DNA of 64,000 nt from Diplonema papillatum (GCA_030068145.1 JAPJBO010000983.1:1-64000), one strand, 5' to 3'; positions 44,115 to 53,481 are shown, counted from the first letter of the stretch. The notes: generated from the letters alone by a model not told the origin. Numbers and translations: made by a program.

Positions 44115-44441
44115 CATTAAATTACCTCCCTCGAGATGGGTCACTCGGAGCCGTGGTTCCCTTCTCATTCCGCTAATTTAACGTATGTTTCATGCGCTCT
44201 TCTTCGACAAACAGTTCTCTAACGGTTACGGCCCTTAACTGGCCCACCAAGCTATGGGACAGAGCCGACCGGCGAAGTCTCCCTGCGAGGCTGCGCGTGC
44301 GAGCCGTGGCCAAACGGTGGCGGCTTGCGCGGCGGCAACAACCACGACAGTTGTCCGACACTCTAAGCACTGGCGGGCGCAACAGCTTGCGAATGCTGGC
44401 CGTCGGGGCCGCTCACCTCGCATGTCTAGTGGGATTCACCC
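44115..44441 (-). repeat. K1 repeat B2
   Basis: About 327 bp, almost identical to B1 (45939-46263). A 2-bp indel near 44203 is the main difference that I see. It begins at CATTAAATTACC on the plus strand and forms the downstream end of K1. Confidence 0.93.
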
Positions 44442-44540
44442 TTCACCGCGTCGGCCCCGGCAGGCCAGGGACCGCACCCAAAACAAAAAGAAAAACAAAA
44501 CTTCTGACGACGAGGGGAGCCGGAGCAAGGAAGATACCGG

Positions 44541-45834
44541 TCATCCCACTCGGGTCCGAGCGGTGTAAAAGTGGGCGAGCGAGACCGGGTTGTAGAAACG
44601 AACCGCCTCAACACACCCCGGGTCCCTTAGGACTTTCTCACCGTAGTGGGTCACCATATCTCCCGACGCCCAATCACCCATCTTCTGAACCTGCATGGGG
44701 TCCATACCCGACTTCAGAAGGGTGCAACAACCACCTATCCGGGCACTGTGGGTTAGAAAACGCGCCCTCGTCCGTCCCGAGCCGTCGCCGTCATTCAGCG
44801 GCTGCAGGATGCCTCGCTTCCCCGCGGTCCCGCGAAGGGCATCCCTAAACGAGGCATAGACGGGAAACGGGCACAAGAGGCGTCTCCCCTTGGCCATGAG
44901 TTTCAGAAGGGAAAAGACCTCGACAGGGCAGTACCGAATGGACTCTGGCACGCCGTCGGGTCCGTTAGGCAGGAGCAAAGGGGGCAACAGATTGATGCTT
45001 TCAAAGGTGAGGTATCTACTGCACGTCCCTTTTGCCTTGGACATAGTCCATTCAACCCTCACGCCGCCCTCGCCGACGCGGACATCCTCCGTCAGGATCG
45101 ACTGCATGCTGGATGCCCTTAGGAGAGTAAAGTGCTCACCCAGCAGCTGCAGCGCCGCGCCGTACTCGCCAACGGTCCGCACGAAGCCGAAGATCTGACG
45201 GAACTGTGCGGCGCCTAGGGGCTCGCCACTCTCAGGGTCAGGCGCCGCTCTCTTCAACGCTCTGATCATCCTGCGGATGTCGTCGGCAGGATCCTCGAGA
45301 ACCCAACCGTCAGCCGTGTTCTCGGCTAAGATGGCGTTGATGATGTTGTGGGGCGCCTTATACGCCTCATCCTCCATGCCGGACAGGTATCCGCCGAAGG
45401 TCTCAAGCCTCCGGACCGTTGCCGGGTATGGCTGCACGCCCTCGCTCGCACACCACTCCTTGTAAGTGGCCGTGTTCGAGTTGTAGACCCTCCTGGTGCC
45501 TGCGGCTGTGTACAGGCTCCTCATGCGAGCGCGGGCCGCATCAGGGGACGTCCTCGAGAGCACGCTTCAGCGCCCGCCGCTGGGACGTCGACCTCTTCTC
45601 GGCCGGTGGTACGGGACTGCCCAGCACAGGAGAGCTTTGATCGCGCGCTCTCACCAGGTCCTGTACCCGGCGGTACAGCTCAGGACTGGGCATAGGCACC
45701 GGCACTGCCCACATCGGAAGCTTCTCCAGTGTCAGAAGGGTCGTATCGTCCGGGAGGCTTCGGAGGCTTCTACTCACGTCCCTCCACTCTTCCTCATTGA
45801 ACGAGGTCCGCAGAAACGCGACCCGCCCAATCAT
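44541..45834 (-). CDS. K1 tyrosine recombinase
   Basis: Catalyses strand exchange to insert the circular DNA copy of the element. In the main frame, numbered from the GTG at 45563, the catalytic set is visible: R149 in LLRASS, H272-x-x-R275 in THSARIGG, W298 in KMGDWAS and nucleophile Y307 in THYGEK, in the right order and spacing for DIRS/PAT-type recombinases. GTG is unlikely as a eukaryotic start. The frame from ATG 45834 (MIGRVAFLRTSFNEE...) runs to a TGA at 45541, overlapping in another phase, so the N-terminus probably comes from that frame through one frameshift; otherwise start at the ATG near 45524. The gene begins 25 bp after A2 and ends 100 bp before B2. Confidence 0.88.
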
Positions 45835-45858
45835 CTTTTCTGGGGCAGGGTGGGCGGG

Positions 45859-45940
45859 AAGAAAAGATTCAGCGTTCCTGTTTGGTAAATTTCGTTCCCT
45901 GCCGGGGCTTTACACGAAATTAGCTGACATTAAACTACCA
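45859..45940 (-). repeat. K1 repeat A2
   Basis: 82-bp direct repeat matching A1 (49439-49520). Directly abuts B1, sharing CA at 45939-45940. Confidence 0.93.
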
Positions 45941-46263
45941 TTAAATTACCTCCCTCGAGATGGGTCACTCGGAGCCGTGGTTCCCTTCTCATTCCGCTAA
46001 TTTAACGTATGTTTAATGCGCTCTTCCGACAAACAGTTCTCTAACGGTTACGGCCCTTAACTGGCCCACCAAGCTATGGGACAGAGCCGACCGGCGAAGT
46101 CTCCCTGCGAGGCTGCGCGTGCGAGCCGTGGCCAAACGGTGGCGGCTTGCGCGGCGGCAACAACCACGACAGTTGTCCGACACTCTAAGCACTGGCGGGC
46201 GCAACAGCTTGCGAATGCTGGCCGTCGGGGCCGCTCACCTCGCATGTCTAGTGGGATTCACCC
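45939..46263 (-). repeat. K1 repeat B1
   Basis: About 325-bp copy of B2, between the RNase H gene and A2. Confidence 0.93.
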
Positions 46264-46399
46264 AATGGCACGTATCCCAATGGACCTTGGCGTGAGAACG
46301 AACGAAAGGAGCGCCGCAGATGCCCTGCGTCTTCTCTTTCCTCCTCTCACGGCTCAGGCGACGCGGAAGAGCCTACCAGGCCGGACAGACTGCCCCCGA

Positions 46400-47127
46400 G
46401 CACATCCGCGATCGCTTCGTCGACGATCCGTTGTTCTCCGTCCCTTCTCTTGGGTCGTAGACCCTTAAATGGAATATCCGCCCAGGCATGGTTGATCCCC
46501 CGGTACCCTCTCGAACCACGCATCGCCTCTGGACCTAGCTAGACGCTCCCAGAACGCATGAACCGGAAGAAGAAGCTCTTTAGCCTTTGTCCGCCCTTGT
46601 ATCAGGCTGCCCAGCACGATGCTGTTGTCAACCCAGACTGAGACGGTGAAGTCGAATCTGTCATTGAACCACAGGGAGAACGCAACCGAGACCGCAGCAA
46701 ACTCGAGGTGGTGGATCTGCAGCTCTGAGCCCGCCGGGGGGACAGGATGCGCGAAGTATTCGACCGCGGTAGGAAAGCCATCTACGACCGTAGCTAAGAC
46801 CGCGCCAAGACCGAAGAGGCAGACATCGGTGAAGAGGACATATCTGGTGCCTACGCCGGGCTGCACTAGACGAAGGGGCACAGATCTTCTGAAACACAAC
46901 TCTCCTGCGGCCAGCGTGCTTGCCCACCATCTCACGGATGCTCGAAGATCGACACCTAACTTGAACCCTGCAAAAGTCGATGACGCATTGGAGCGCCTGT
47001 AGATCGGCTGGAGTGGCACGCGGCCAATCCTGCCGAAGAGCGCCGAAGTCGCGAAGGCGAGCTTACCTGCCAACGACGCAGCCTCCCCCGGCGACAAGGA
47101 ATCGCGGCTCAGGATTCCCTCCAGCAT
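46400..47127 (-). CDS. K1 RT thumb and RNase H
   Basis: From about 47150 on, the frame gives SPGEAASLAGKLAFATSALF, the connection typical of DIRS-like RTs, then an RNase H: D in LFTDVCLFGLGA, E in HHLEFAAV, D in SVWVDNSIV. The frame ends at 46465 with ERVPGDQPC; shifting one base at the C6 run (46496-46501) restores NHAWADIPFKG, the expected last RNase H motif, and continues to about 46400. It is therefore frameshifted at both ends (near 47140 and 46500). Confidence 0.82.
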
Positions 47128-47621
47128 GTGAATGAGACCCTGCCTCCTGGGCCCTGAGATTCCGACCTCACTGCTTCCGTTTTGATGGTAAACATCAAGC
47201 CGAGATGGCGAAAGTAGTTGTTTGCCGACGTCTTCTCCTCGTTGAATGACGTCCGAAGAATGTCCTGGAGAAGTTCCAGGACGTCAGTCAGCGCCCGATC
47301 GTCCGAGGCCAGGGTCGGGGCGGCGAAGTCGTCGTAATACTGGCACAACGGAAGCCGGAGCCCGCGGCGGACCAACCTCGCCAGGATCCTTGCGAAAGCG
47401 TTGTAGTGCACAACAGCCGCTGTCTCGCCGAAGGATAGCCGCTCCATCCGGAAGTACGCCACCTCACCATCCTCAGGGTTCTCCACGACGACGCACCTGC
47501 ACAGCCTGTCGTTCCTGGCGCGCAACTGGCGGTACGCGTCCTTGTGGTCCAGACCCACAGACCGGAACGTGGCGGCGGGGTCGTCCGAAAGCCACCCGCC
47601 TGGCCACCTCCACGTACACAT
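47109..47621 (-). CDS. K1 reverse transcriptase palm
   Basis: The frame holds RT motif A (LDHKDAYRQL, residues 24-33), motif B (RLSFGETAAVVHYN, 61-74), motif C with catalytic YYDD (95-98), and SFNEEKTSANNYFRHLGL, the following motifs. It copies element RNA to DNA. Its true N-terminus is in the preceding frame (47473-48570); the two overlap, and sequence similarity switches near 47595, so one base is gained or lost there. A programmed shift is possible, but there is no obvious slippery site. Confidence 0.85.
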   Translation of the reverse strand: MCTWRWPGGWLSDDPAATFRSVGLDHKDAYRQLRARNDRLCRCVVVENPEDGEVAYFRMERLSFGETAAVVHYNAFARILARLVRRGLRLPLCQYYDDFAAPTLASDDRALTDVLELLQDILRTSFNEEKTSANNYFRHLGLMFTIKTEAVRSESQGPGGRVSFTCWRES

Positions 47622-48570
47622 CCGTCGTGTCCAACTTCACCGGCGTCGACATGTGGACGGACTTGTTCACCAGTGCCATGCGACCATCGTCGCAGGCCCG
47701 CTCCTTGATGCGGGAGCCCTCGTCGTCAAACTTCACTTGGCGAATCAGGAACCTCCTGAGATAGACGGCGTTAGCTGGGGGACGAACCGCTACCATATAA
47801 CCGGCAGCAACCTCCTTCTGCACGGAGCGCCATATCGCCAGCCTGTTATCCTTGGAGTCGGAACGGATGGCCCGCACCGACCTCGCTAGAACGTCGCCCT
47901 GACGCCGGACCAACTCCTCCTCTGTCATCTCAGGTGCCCCGGGGGGTCCCGGAGTGTAGAGCCCTCCGTACCCGACCACGCCTGACATGGGGCAACCCGT
48001 CTTCAGGTGGAACAGGAGATCGTCAGCGCCTGAGATGCGCAGGTCGCGAAGCATCTCGCCGAGTAGTTCGACGTGACAAGGATCTCCTTCGTGGGGCGAC
48101 AGCTCGTCAGACCTCTTCCTCCAGCGAGCCAAGAACTGTGAGCGCATACGCTGCGCCTCATGAACCGGTGTTGCCGAGGAACAACTGATTGCGGCCTCCA
48201 CTTCGCCATCGAGCTGGGGCATCTCCTTCACCGCTGGCATGGCGTCGAGAGCTTTCTCGGTGAAGGAGTGCCTCTTCAGAACATCCTGAATCTCGCCGGG
48301 CGACAGACGGCTGCGTGATGGTGGGATTCCGAAGACGCCCTCTTGCTGATTAACAGAAACGGCAGAGCCGAGTCGGGTATGGTGCCGATGACTCGGCTGA
48401 TGGTGGTGTGATGGTAGAGTTCCGAAGACGCCCTCTTGCTGACTAACAGACACGGCAGAGCCGAGTCGGGTATGGTACCGATGACTCGGCTGATGGTGAT
48501 GACTTGATTCCTTGATAAGAATGGCCGGGGTCGGTTGATAGGCGTGGGTCAGGGAAGGCGAAGATGTCAT
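47473..48570 (-). CDS. K1 gag-like region and RT N-terminus
   Basis: Starts at ATG 48570. The N-terminus contains a duplicated 31-residue unit (HHHQPSHRYHTRLGSAVSVS and HHHQPSHRHHTRLGSAVSVN). The middle is unassigned and would be gag-like by position. The C-terminal third has the DIRS-type RT opening: RFLIRQVKFDDEGSRIKERA, CDDGRMALVNKSV, then DTTDVYVEVARRV. After about 47590 the frame leaves the RT sequence, which continues in the next frame. Confidence 0.78.
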   Translation of the reverse strand: MTSSPSLTHAYQPTPAILIKESSHHHQPSHRYHTRLGSAVSVSQQEGVFGTLPSHHHQPSHRHHTRLGSAVSVNQQEGVFGIPPSRSRLSPGEIQDVLKRHSFTEKALDAMPAVKEMPQLDGEVEAAISCSSATPVHEAQRMRSQFLARWRKRSDELSPHEGDPCHVELLGEMLRDLRISGADDLLFHLKTGCPMSGVVGYGGLYTPGPPGAPEMTEEELVRRQGDVLARSVRAIRSDSKDNRLAIWRSVQKEVAAGYMVAVRPPANAVYLRRFLIRQVKFDDEGSRIKERACDDGRMALVNKSVHMSTPVKLDTTDVYVEVARRVAFGRPRRHVPVCGSGPQGRVPPVARQERQAVQVRRRGEP

Positions 48571-48889
48571 GTCACTTGGGAGTCAATTGCCCGTCTTAGA
48601 CCTCTTCAGTAAAGCATCTTCTTCGGGCCTTGCCGTTCCGCTTACGATCATGCCCGCGGGCTTGGAAGGCCCGGGCGCTCCGGAGTCCGCTGCCATCCGA
48701 CCCGCCTTGCAGCGCCGAAACCCTGCCTTCCCAGAACTGCCCGAGCGACATCATTGACATTCCCTCCTTCCTGGTAGGAATCTGAAGCCATACCTCGCAA
48801 CGGCCGCCTTGTGTGAAGTCCCCGGAGAAACTCAGCCGGTTCATACAGAGATAAAAAGACACCTCAACACCTGGGCACAATACCTGGAA

Positions 48890-49350
48890 GCAGAGCCGCG
48901 CCTAGGCTTGGGCGCAGGAGCAGGCCAAAAGAGACCACTATCAACCTTGAGGCCCGACTAAAGGAAGCAGGCCAAAAGAGACCACAATCAATCCTATTAG
49001 CCAGATCCCGTGGGATCTCGTCAGGAGCAGGCCAAAAGAGACCACAATCAACCTGGGAGCCGGCGTGTGCGGGCTTGGGCACAGGAGCAGGCCAAAAGAG
49101 ACCACAATCAACCTGGAGGCCCGACTAAAGGAAGCAGGCCAAAAGAGACCACAATCAATCCTATTAGCCAGATCCCGTGGGATCTCGTCAGGAGCAGGCC
49201 AAAAGAGACCACAATCAACCTGGGAGCCGGCGTGTGCGGGCTTGGGCACAGGAGCAGGCCAAAAGAGACCACAATCAACCTGGAGGCCCGACTAAAGGAA
49301 GCAGGCCAAAAGAGACCACAATCAATCCTATTAGCCAGATCCCGTGGGAT
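48890..49350. repeat. K1 internal 167-bp minisatellite
   Basis: Eight copies of GCAGGCCAAAAGAGACCACA arranged in 167-bp super-units (spacings about 48, 59 and 60 bp), about 2.7 units long. They lie between A1 and the gag-like start codon, so they belong to the element's leader. Confidence 0.9.
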
Positions 49351-49438
49351 CCCCTCATCCAATCGCGTGTTCGACGCTGTTTCGAATAAGGAGGACAGTT
49401 CCGGAAAGCGACAGTTCCCGAAATGAACCAAACTAGGT

Positions 49439-49520
49439 AAGAAAAGATTCAGCGTTCCTGTTTGGTAAATTTCGTTCCCTGCCGGGGCTTTACACGAAAT
49501 TAGCTGACATTAAACTACCA
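49439..49520 (-). repeat. K1 repeat A1
   Basis: 82-bp copy of A2 (AAGAAAAGATTCAGCGTTCC to AAACTACCA on the plus strand); upstream end of K1. Confidence 0.93.
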
Positions 49521-49679
49521 GAAATCCTGCTCCGAGCTCTCAACGGATACCTGAGGTTTGTCATTTAACCCACTCCCCCAAGGTTTCATTCCCCACTTTG
49601 GGAGCCGTACACTCCCCTCTTTACAACTTTCTATTTTCTATTTTGCATCCCTTTCCTAGACGACATCTTTCTCGAAGTC

Positions 49680-50010
49680 TTGACAGCAGGACGGTGACCA
49701 TGGAAGTCGGCATCCGATAATGAGTGCGTAACAACTCACCTGCCGAATGCACCGGTCCCGAAAATGGATGATGCTCAAGCGATCCCTCCAGAGTTGGCCG
49801 CGTACTGGTGTCACAAAGCCAGGCGTGCTCATCGGATCCCACAAAGGGTGTCGGTAGGACGGTGGCCATGGAAGTCGGCATCCGATAATGAGTGTGTAAC
49901 AACTCACCTGCCGAATGCACCGGTCCCGAATATGGATGATGCTCAAGCGATCCACCCATAGTTGGCCGCGTACTGGTATCACAAAGCCAGGCGTGCGTAG
50001 GAGTGCATGG
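49680..50010 (-). repeat. Duplicate block P, two tandem copies
   Basis: Two ~178-bp copies (TGGAAGTCGGCATCCGATAA, CTCACCTGCCGAATGCACCG, AAGCCAGGCGTGC) that are the inverse of 43720-43915. They start about 160 bp outside the K1 edge. The frame LLRTPGFVIPVRGQLW stays open in all copies because they are nearly identical at DNA level. Confidence 0.8.
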
Positions 50011-50139
50011 TCCACGCCGCGAAGTCGCTGGCGTGAGACCTCGATGGAGCGTGGATGAGTGCAGATCTTGGTTGTAGTAGCGAATATTCAATGGCCGCGA
50101 GTCAAACTGCCGTGCGAGGAAATGGAAGTAGGCACATAC

Positions 50140-50265
50140 CATTTCGGTCGCGTAGTGGATGATCACGACGAGGTTGAGCGCGATGAAGAACACGCACGCG
50201 ACGGCCCCGCCCCACTGGCAGAACAGGCCCCAGTTGTCGCGCGTGCAGCATCTGGCAATGCCCAT
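50140..50265 (-). CDS. Four-helix membrane protein, exon 1 with start codon
   Basis: 42 codons from ATG 50265 (context CAATGG) to donor ATG|GTATGT at 50140, phase 0. Reads MGIARCCTRDNW then a helix, GGAVACVFFIALNLVVIIHY. The start is chosen because the upstream DNA is a C21-A16 homopolymer (minus strand) that cannot encode a sensible extension. Cys-Cys near the N-terminus could be lipid-modified, but this is only a possibility. Confidence 0.83.
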
Positions 50266-50283
50266 TGTTCGGCTGCTTTAGTC

Positions 50284-50289
50284 TTTTTT

Positions 50290-50320
<31 letters not shown>
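50284..50320. repeat. T16-G21 homopolymer pair
   Basis: On the minus strand it reads C21 then A16 and ends 18 bp before the start codon of the membrane-protein gene, so it would lie in its 5' UTR or core promoter. Confidence 0.9.
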
Positions 50321-50329
50321 CAACACGCG

Positions 50330-51033
50330 GAGTTAGTCGCTCGCTCGTACGAAGTTCCCGATTTTCCTTTTGCCCGCCTGCCCAGTGTGTTGGACCTGCT
50401 GTGTGCTGGAGGTTGCTGCGGTGCTGTGATGAGGCGTCTGCGGTATGTTAACCACTTACGGACGGGGGACAAATATGTAGGACAAGCTCAGCGGGAACAG
50501 AAATCTCGCGTAGAGCATAAGGGTAAAAGCTTGCTCGATACACGTCTTCAGTACCGATCCTCGGTGTGAAAGCATGGCCTAACGATCCTTTGGTCTCGCT
50601 TCATGTTAAAGGGATGAAGCCGGAGGTGCCAGAAAGATTTTCTCGCTTCATGCTCAAGGGATGAAGCCGGAGGCGACAGAAAGATTAGAGAGAGACGAGT
50701 TGGAGTACAGGGACCATCTCTCCGAGGTTTACTCAGGAAGCACAGTGTAAGAATTCCAGCTCGGCTATTTTCGACATGAATACATGTCTCCTGTCCTGAA
50801 AGGGTTAAAGGGAGGACCCGAGTGGAGTTCGGCAAGGTACCTCGAAGTAACGACACGTGTCAAAAAAGGACCAAGGTTTGCTGCTGCTGTATAGACGTGA
50901 TACGAAATATGTGCAAGGGGCCTCAGGTTCCTCATATTTTGGAGTCACGAAACGCTTTAATTTGCCCCAGAGATATTCCAGGTTGCCTGGACAACCTCTC
51001 CTTCCCGTCCGCAAGGGGCTAATTGCTATTATT
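50330..51033. other. No gene recognised
   Basis: A short duplication (TTCTCGCTTCATGCTCAAGG and its partner, about 50597-50690). No domain or RNA gene seen. Confidence 0.4.
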
Positions 51034-51035
51034 GC

Positions 51036-51190
51036 AGTTTACTGAGGGGATAGGAGCAAGACGCATGGCTAGATGAGCACGACCACCTCGAATCGAAGAA
51101 TTCGGGGTGGGGCTGGCTTCGACGACTAGTAATATCCCGGCAAATGGTAGCACTCCTGAAGTAGCCCGAACCAACAGGATCAAAGAATGT
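51036..51190 (+). repeat. Family X repeat, copy 2
   Basis: Starts GCAGTTTACTGAGGGG, then GAGCACGACCACCTCGAATC, GAATTCGGGGTGGGGCTGG and CCGAACCAACAGGATCAAAG; about 155 bp. Confidence 0.65.
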
Positions 51191-51717
51191 CAGTCACACC
51201 TTCCCGACTATTTTTTCCCACCCTCCATCCCCCGCGTGACGTCGTCCCAGCGGCGATCATAGCTTGCCTCATGGTCGGTGTTCTTTCCCTTCGTTTGTTT
51301 GTAAGTATCCGCTTTGGGTTCACCCTTTGTTTTGAGATGGAGATGCACGAGCCGACCGGAGGAAGGGGTCAGCACAAGCCCCATGTAACCAAGCCAGTGC
51401 GAGAGGCCAGAAGACGCCTGCTCCAATTCCAACAAGCCGCGGAGGTCTTGCCATTGGGTTTGCTTGCTTTGCATTTGGTCTTGATTAGGTCTAGCTCCTT
51501 CCGCATTTCGCCATAATTGCACCATCGAAAGAGCGAGAGAGGAATCTGTATAACCGGAGAAGCAGGAGAGGCAAAAAGGCTGTGACTGGGAGAGAACTTG
51601 CGCCGTGTTTCTGTATCTTTTCTTTTCCTGGGGGTTGCTTGTAGGGTTGTTCGGAACCCTCGACTTTTCGGAACGTACCGGTCGGGAGGAAGGGGAAGTT
51701 GCTCGTTGCATGACTGT

Positions 51718-52406
51718 GCCGTACTTGGATTAATGTTGAACCGGGTGAAACCTGGGACACCCTAAAATTGGGCTGGGTGTCCCAGGTTTTACCCGGTTCG
51801 GCATTTCTTGTGTTTCCGGGGTTTGCAGGGATTATTCCAATCCCCGAAATTCGGGAAAATCATGGTTAAAAAGTCTGTAGCATGGCTGGAAAGACTTTTT
51901 CTTTCCACGTTGAGCGAGGTTTTTTTCGATGACCTGCAATCCCGGTATGCGACCTTCGTGGGAGTGTTGCTGCTTCGCCACTTTGTTGTAGACTCCACCT
52001 GCGGGTCTTGCGGGTCCTCTAGCCTCCGTGACACTGGTCTTGCAGGCACAAAAAAGTTTTCACCAGAAACTCCCGTGGTGAAAAACCCCTTTTTTAACCG
52101 GCCTGTTTCGAGAATACTTTTTTTTGGTGAAGAAATAATTTTTTAAACCATGCGGGATAATCCCTGGGGGTTTGCGTACCTTTGCAGATCATCGCGACCC
52201 TGCTGCTTGCCCGCCCCTTCCTTGCAGTGCTCAATACTCAGCTCGACCCCTAGATGACGCTGGCATAGGATATGCTGCAGGACCACCGCTGGTGCGGTCA
52301 CTCAGGTGGCCACCTGGGATACCCATCCGGGTGTCCCAGGTTTTACCCGGTCTATCATTTACCTGTTCCAGCTTTAGTCCAGCTTAGCATTATTCCAGCT
52401 ACGGTA
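51718..52406. mobile_element. MITE family M copy with nested insertion
   Basis: Ends TGCCGTACTTGGATTAATGT and its near-inverse CATTATTCCAGCTACGGTA. Both subterminal blocks match the 38-kb copy, as does ATCGCGACCCTGCTGCTTGC inside. About 340 bp of extra sequence splits it at 51828-52166, bounded by GGGATTAT and ATAATCCC, so it is probably another small inverted-repeat element. Confidence 0.75.
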
Positions 52407-52409
52407 TAA

Positions 52410-53480
52410 CCCGTGTGATTCGGGCACCCCCTCTGAGGCTGGGCCTCATTGTGTAATTTCGATCATCGATCATCATCACGACGCGAATTCAAAAGATTTC
52501 TCCTTCTCAAGATAAGTAGTCGGAAGGCTCTCAACCCGGTTAGATGCGTCAGTGTAGTCTACGTGCAGCCTGGTACATCGTGGAACATCAAAGACCTGCT
52601 CTCGGCTCGCGGCCCCTCGTGAAATCCGGAAGACTCTCGTGCAAGAAACAACTATTATTTTTCCATTTGCAATGTGCCTCTCTCGAGTCAATTCACCTTG
52701 CCCGGTCGAACGTTGTCGAGCCTTGTAGTTTGGAATATAATGCAAATAAGCTGTGGCGATAAATCTGCATCGCCGGCGTCGCGGTCATCTGTTAGCGCGT
52801 GATGTGTCATGCTTTCGTAATCGAGTTTCGCAGACAGTAATCGAGCGAAAGATCGAGCGGAATCGAGTGCAATCGCCGAGGATTCTTTTAGGTTAGAATG
52901 CAAAGAATCTGTGGCGATAATCTGCATCCGCGTGATCGAGTGTAATCGCGTAATCGAGGTCAGGTCGCTTTAAGAGAGGGTAAATTGGCTCTTTGTTGGT
53001 TGGCGGTTCTTTCATTTGTGTTTCCGACGATCCCGTATGGGCGTACAGATTGGATTTTCTTTCTTTTCTTTTTTTTTTTTTTTGATGCGACGTTGGCTTC
53101 AATTCTGGCAATACTCAAGCGGAGTCCGCCTGGATTCTTCGGAAGAAGAATCTGAGTGTCAAAAAAAAAGATTCCGGGGCATGATGTGTTTGAATGGTAG
53201 CAGGGGTCAACTATCAGTCACGCTTGGGTCTGAGAGTGCGTGTGTAAGTCGAGTTTGAGAGTGCGAGAAAGGCCCTTTTACTGACTTCATTCATGGCTGA
53301 TAATTCGCCGTGTGTGACATGTGTCGTCTACCATCGATTCGCTCGTACCAACATCGTCAACATCGTCAGGGAAGATGGCACCTGTTTCAGCACCTTCGCA
53401 CCGCCGGTCGAGGGCCTAAAAGGTGAGAAACCAGCTCGAGAAACGTGGCTCGGGGCATCGACTGCAGGACAGCGGGGGTG
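52410..53480. other. No firm gene; repeat fragments
   Basis: 52683-52925 shares CGTTGTCGAGCCTTGTAGTT and CTGTGGCGATAA with 36080-36160. A short plus-strand frame from ATG 53293 (MADNSPCVTCVVYHRF) reaches a possible donor AAAG|GTGAGA at 53422, but no partner exon is seen. Confidence 0.35.
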
Positions 53481-53481
53481 C

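Larger units (their letters stand above)
44115..49520 (-). mobile_element. Element K1: YR retrotransposon with split direct repeats
   Basis: 5.4 kb, read on the minus strand: A1 (49520-49439), a 167-bp internal minisatellite, gag-like/RT/RNase H frames (48570-46465), B1 (46263-45939), A2 (45940-45859), tyrosine recombinase gene (45834-44541), B2 (44441-44115). The B1-A2 junction equals a circularised B2-A1 junction. Only CA is shared at both outer edges and the junction, with no target duplication, as expected of YR integration. Unlike the arrangement I recall for PAT/Ngaro elements, where B1-A2-B2 are contiguous, here the recombinase separates A2 from B2. Several frameshifts in RT/RNase H suggest decay or indel errors. 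Confidence 0.92.
40617..50265 (-). other. Gene for a 207-residue four-transmembrane protein, four exons
   Basis: Exons 50265-50140, 42951-42839, 42044-41963 and 40919-40617 have GT-AG borders and matching phases (0/0, 2/2, 0/0). Each contributes one hydrophobic helix. Introns are 7,188, 794 and 1,043 bp. Intron 1 contains element K1 in the same orientation plus inverted duplicate blocks; intron 3 contains the 11-bp minisatellite. Four short helices with a conserved-looking NWATRGFF before helix 3 and a Gly-rich helix 4 recall the TVP15/COPI-associated family of Golgi membrane proteins. This was judged by eye only, so the family is uncertain while the gene structure is strong. Confidence 0.8.

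Noticed and set aside
44254-46468. Plus-strand frames starting MGQSRPAKSP at two places
   Set aside because: Antisense shadows of the K1 B1/B2 direct repeats; the element's domains are on the minus strand.
49656-50015. Conserved frame LLRTPGFVIPVRGQLW in three block P copies
   Set aside because: The copies are nearly identical at DNA level, so frame conservation carries no information; there is no known domain.
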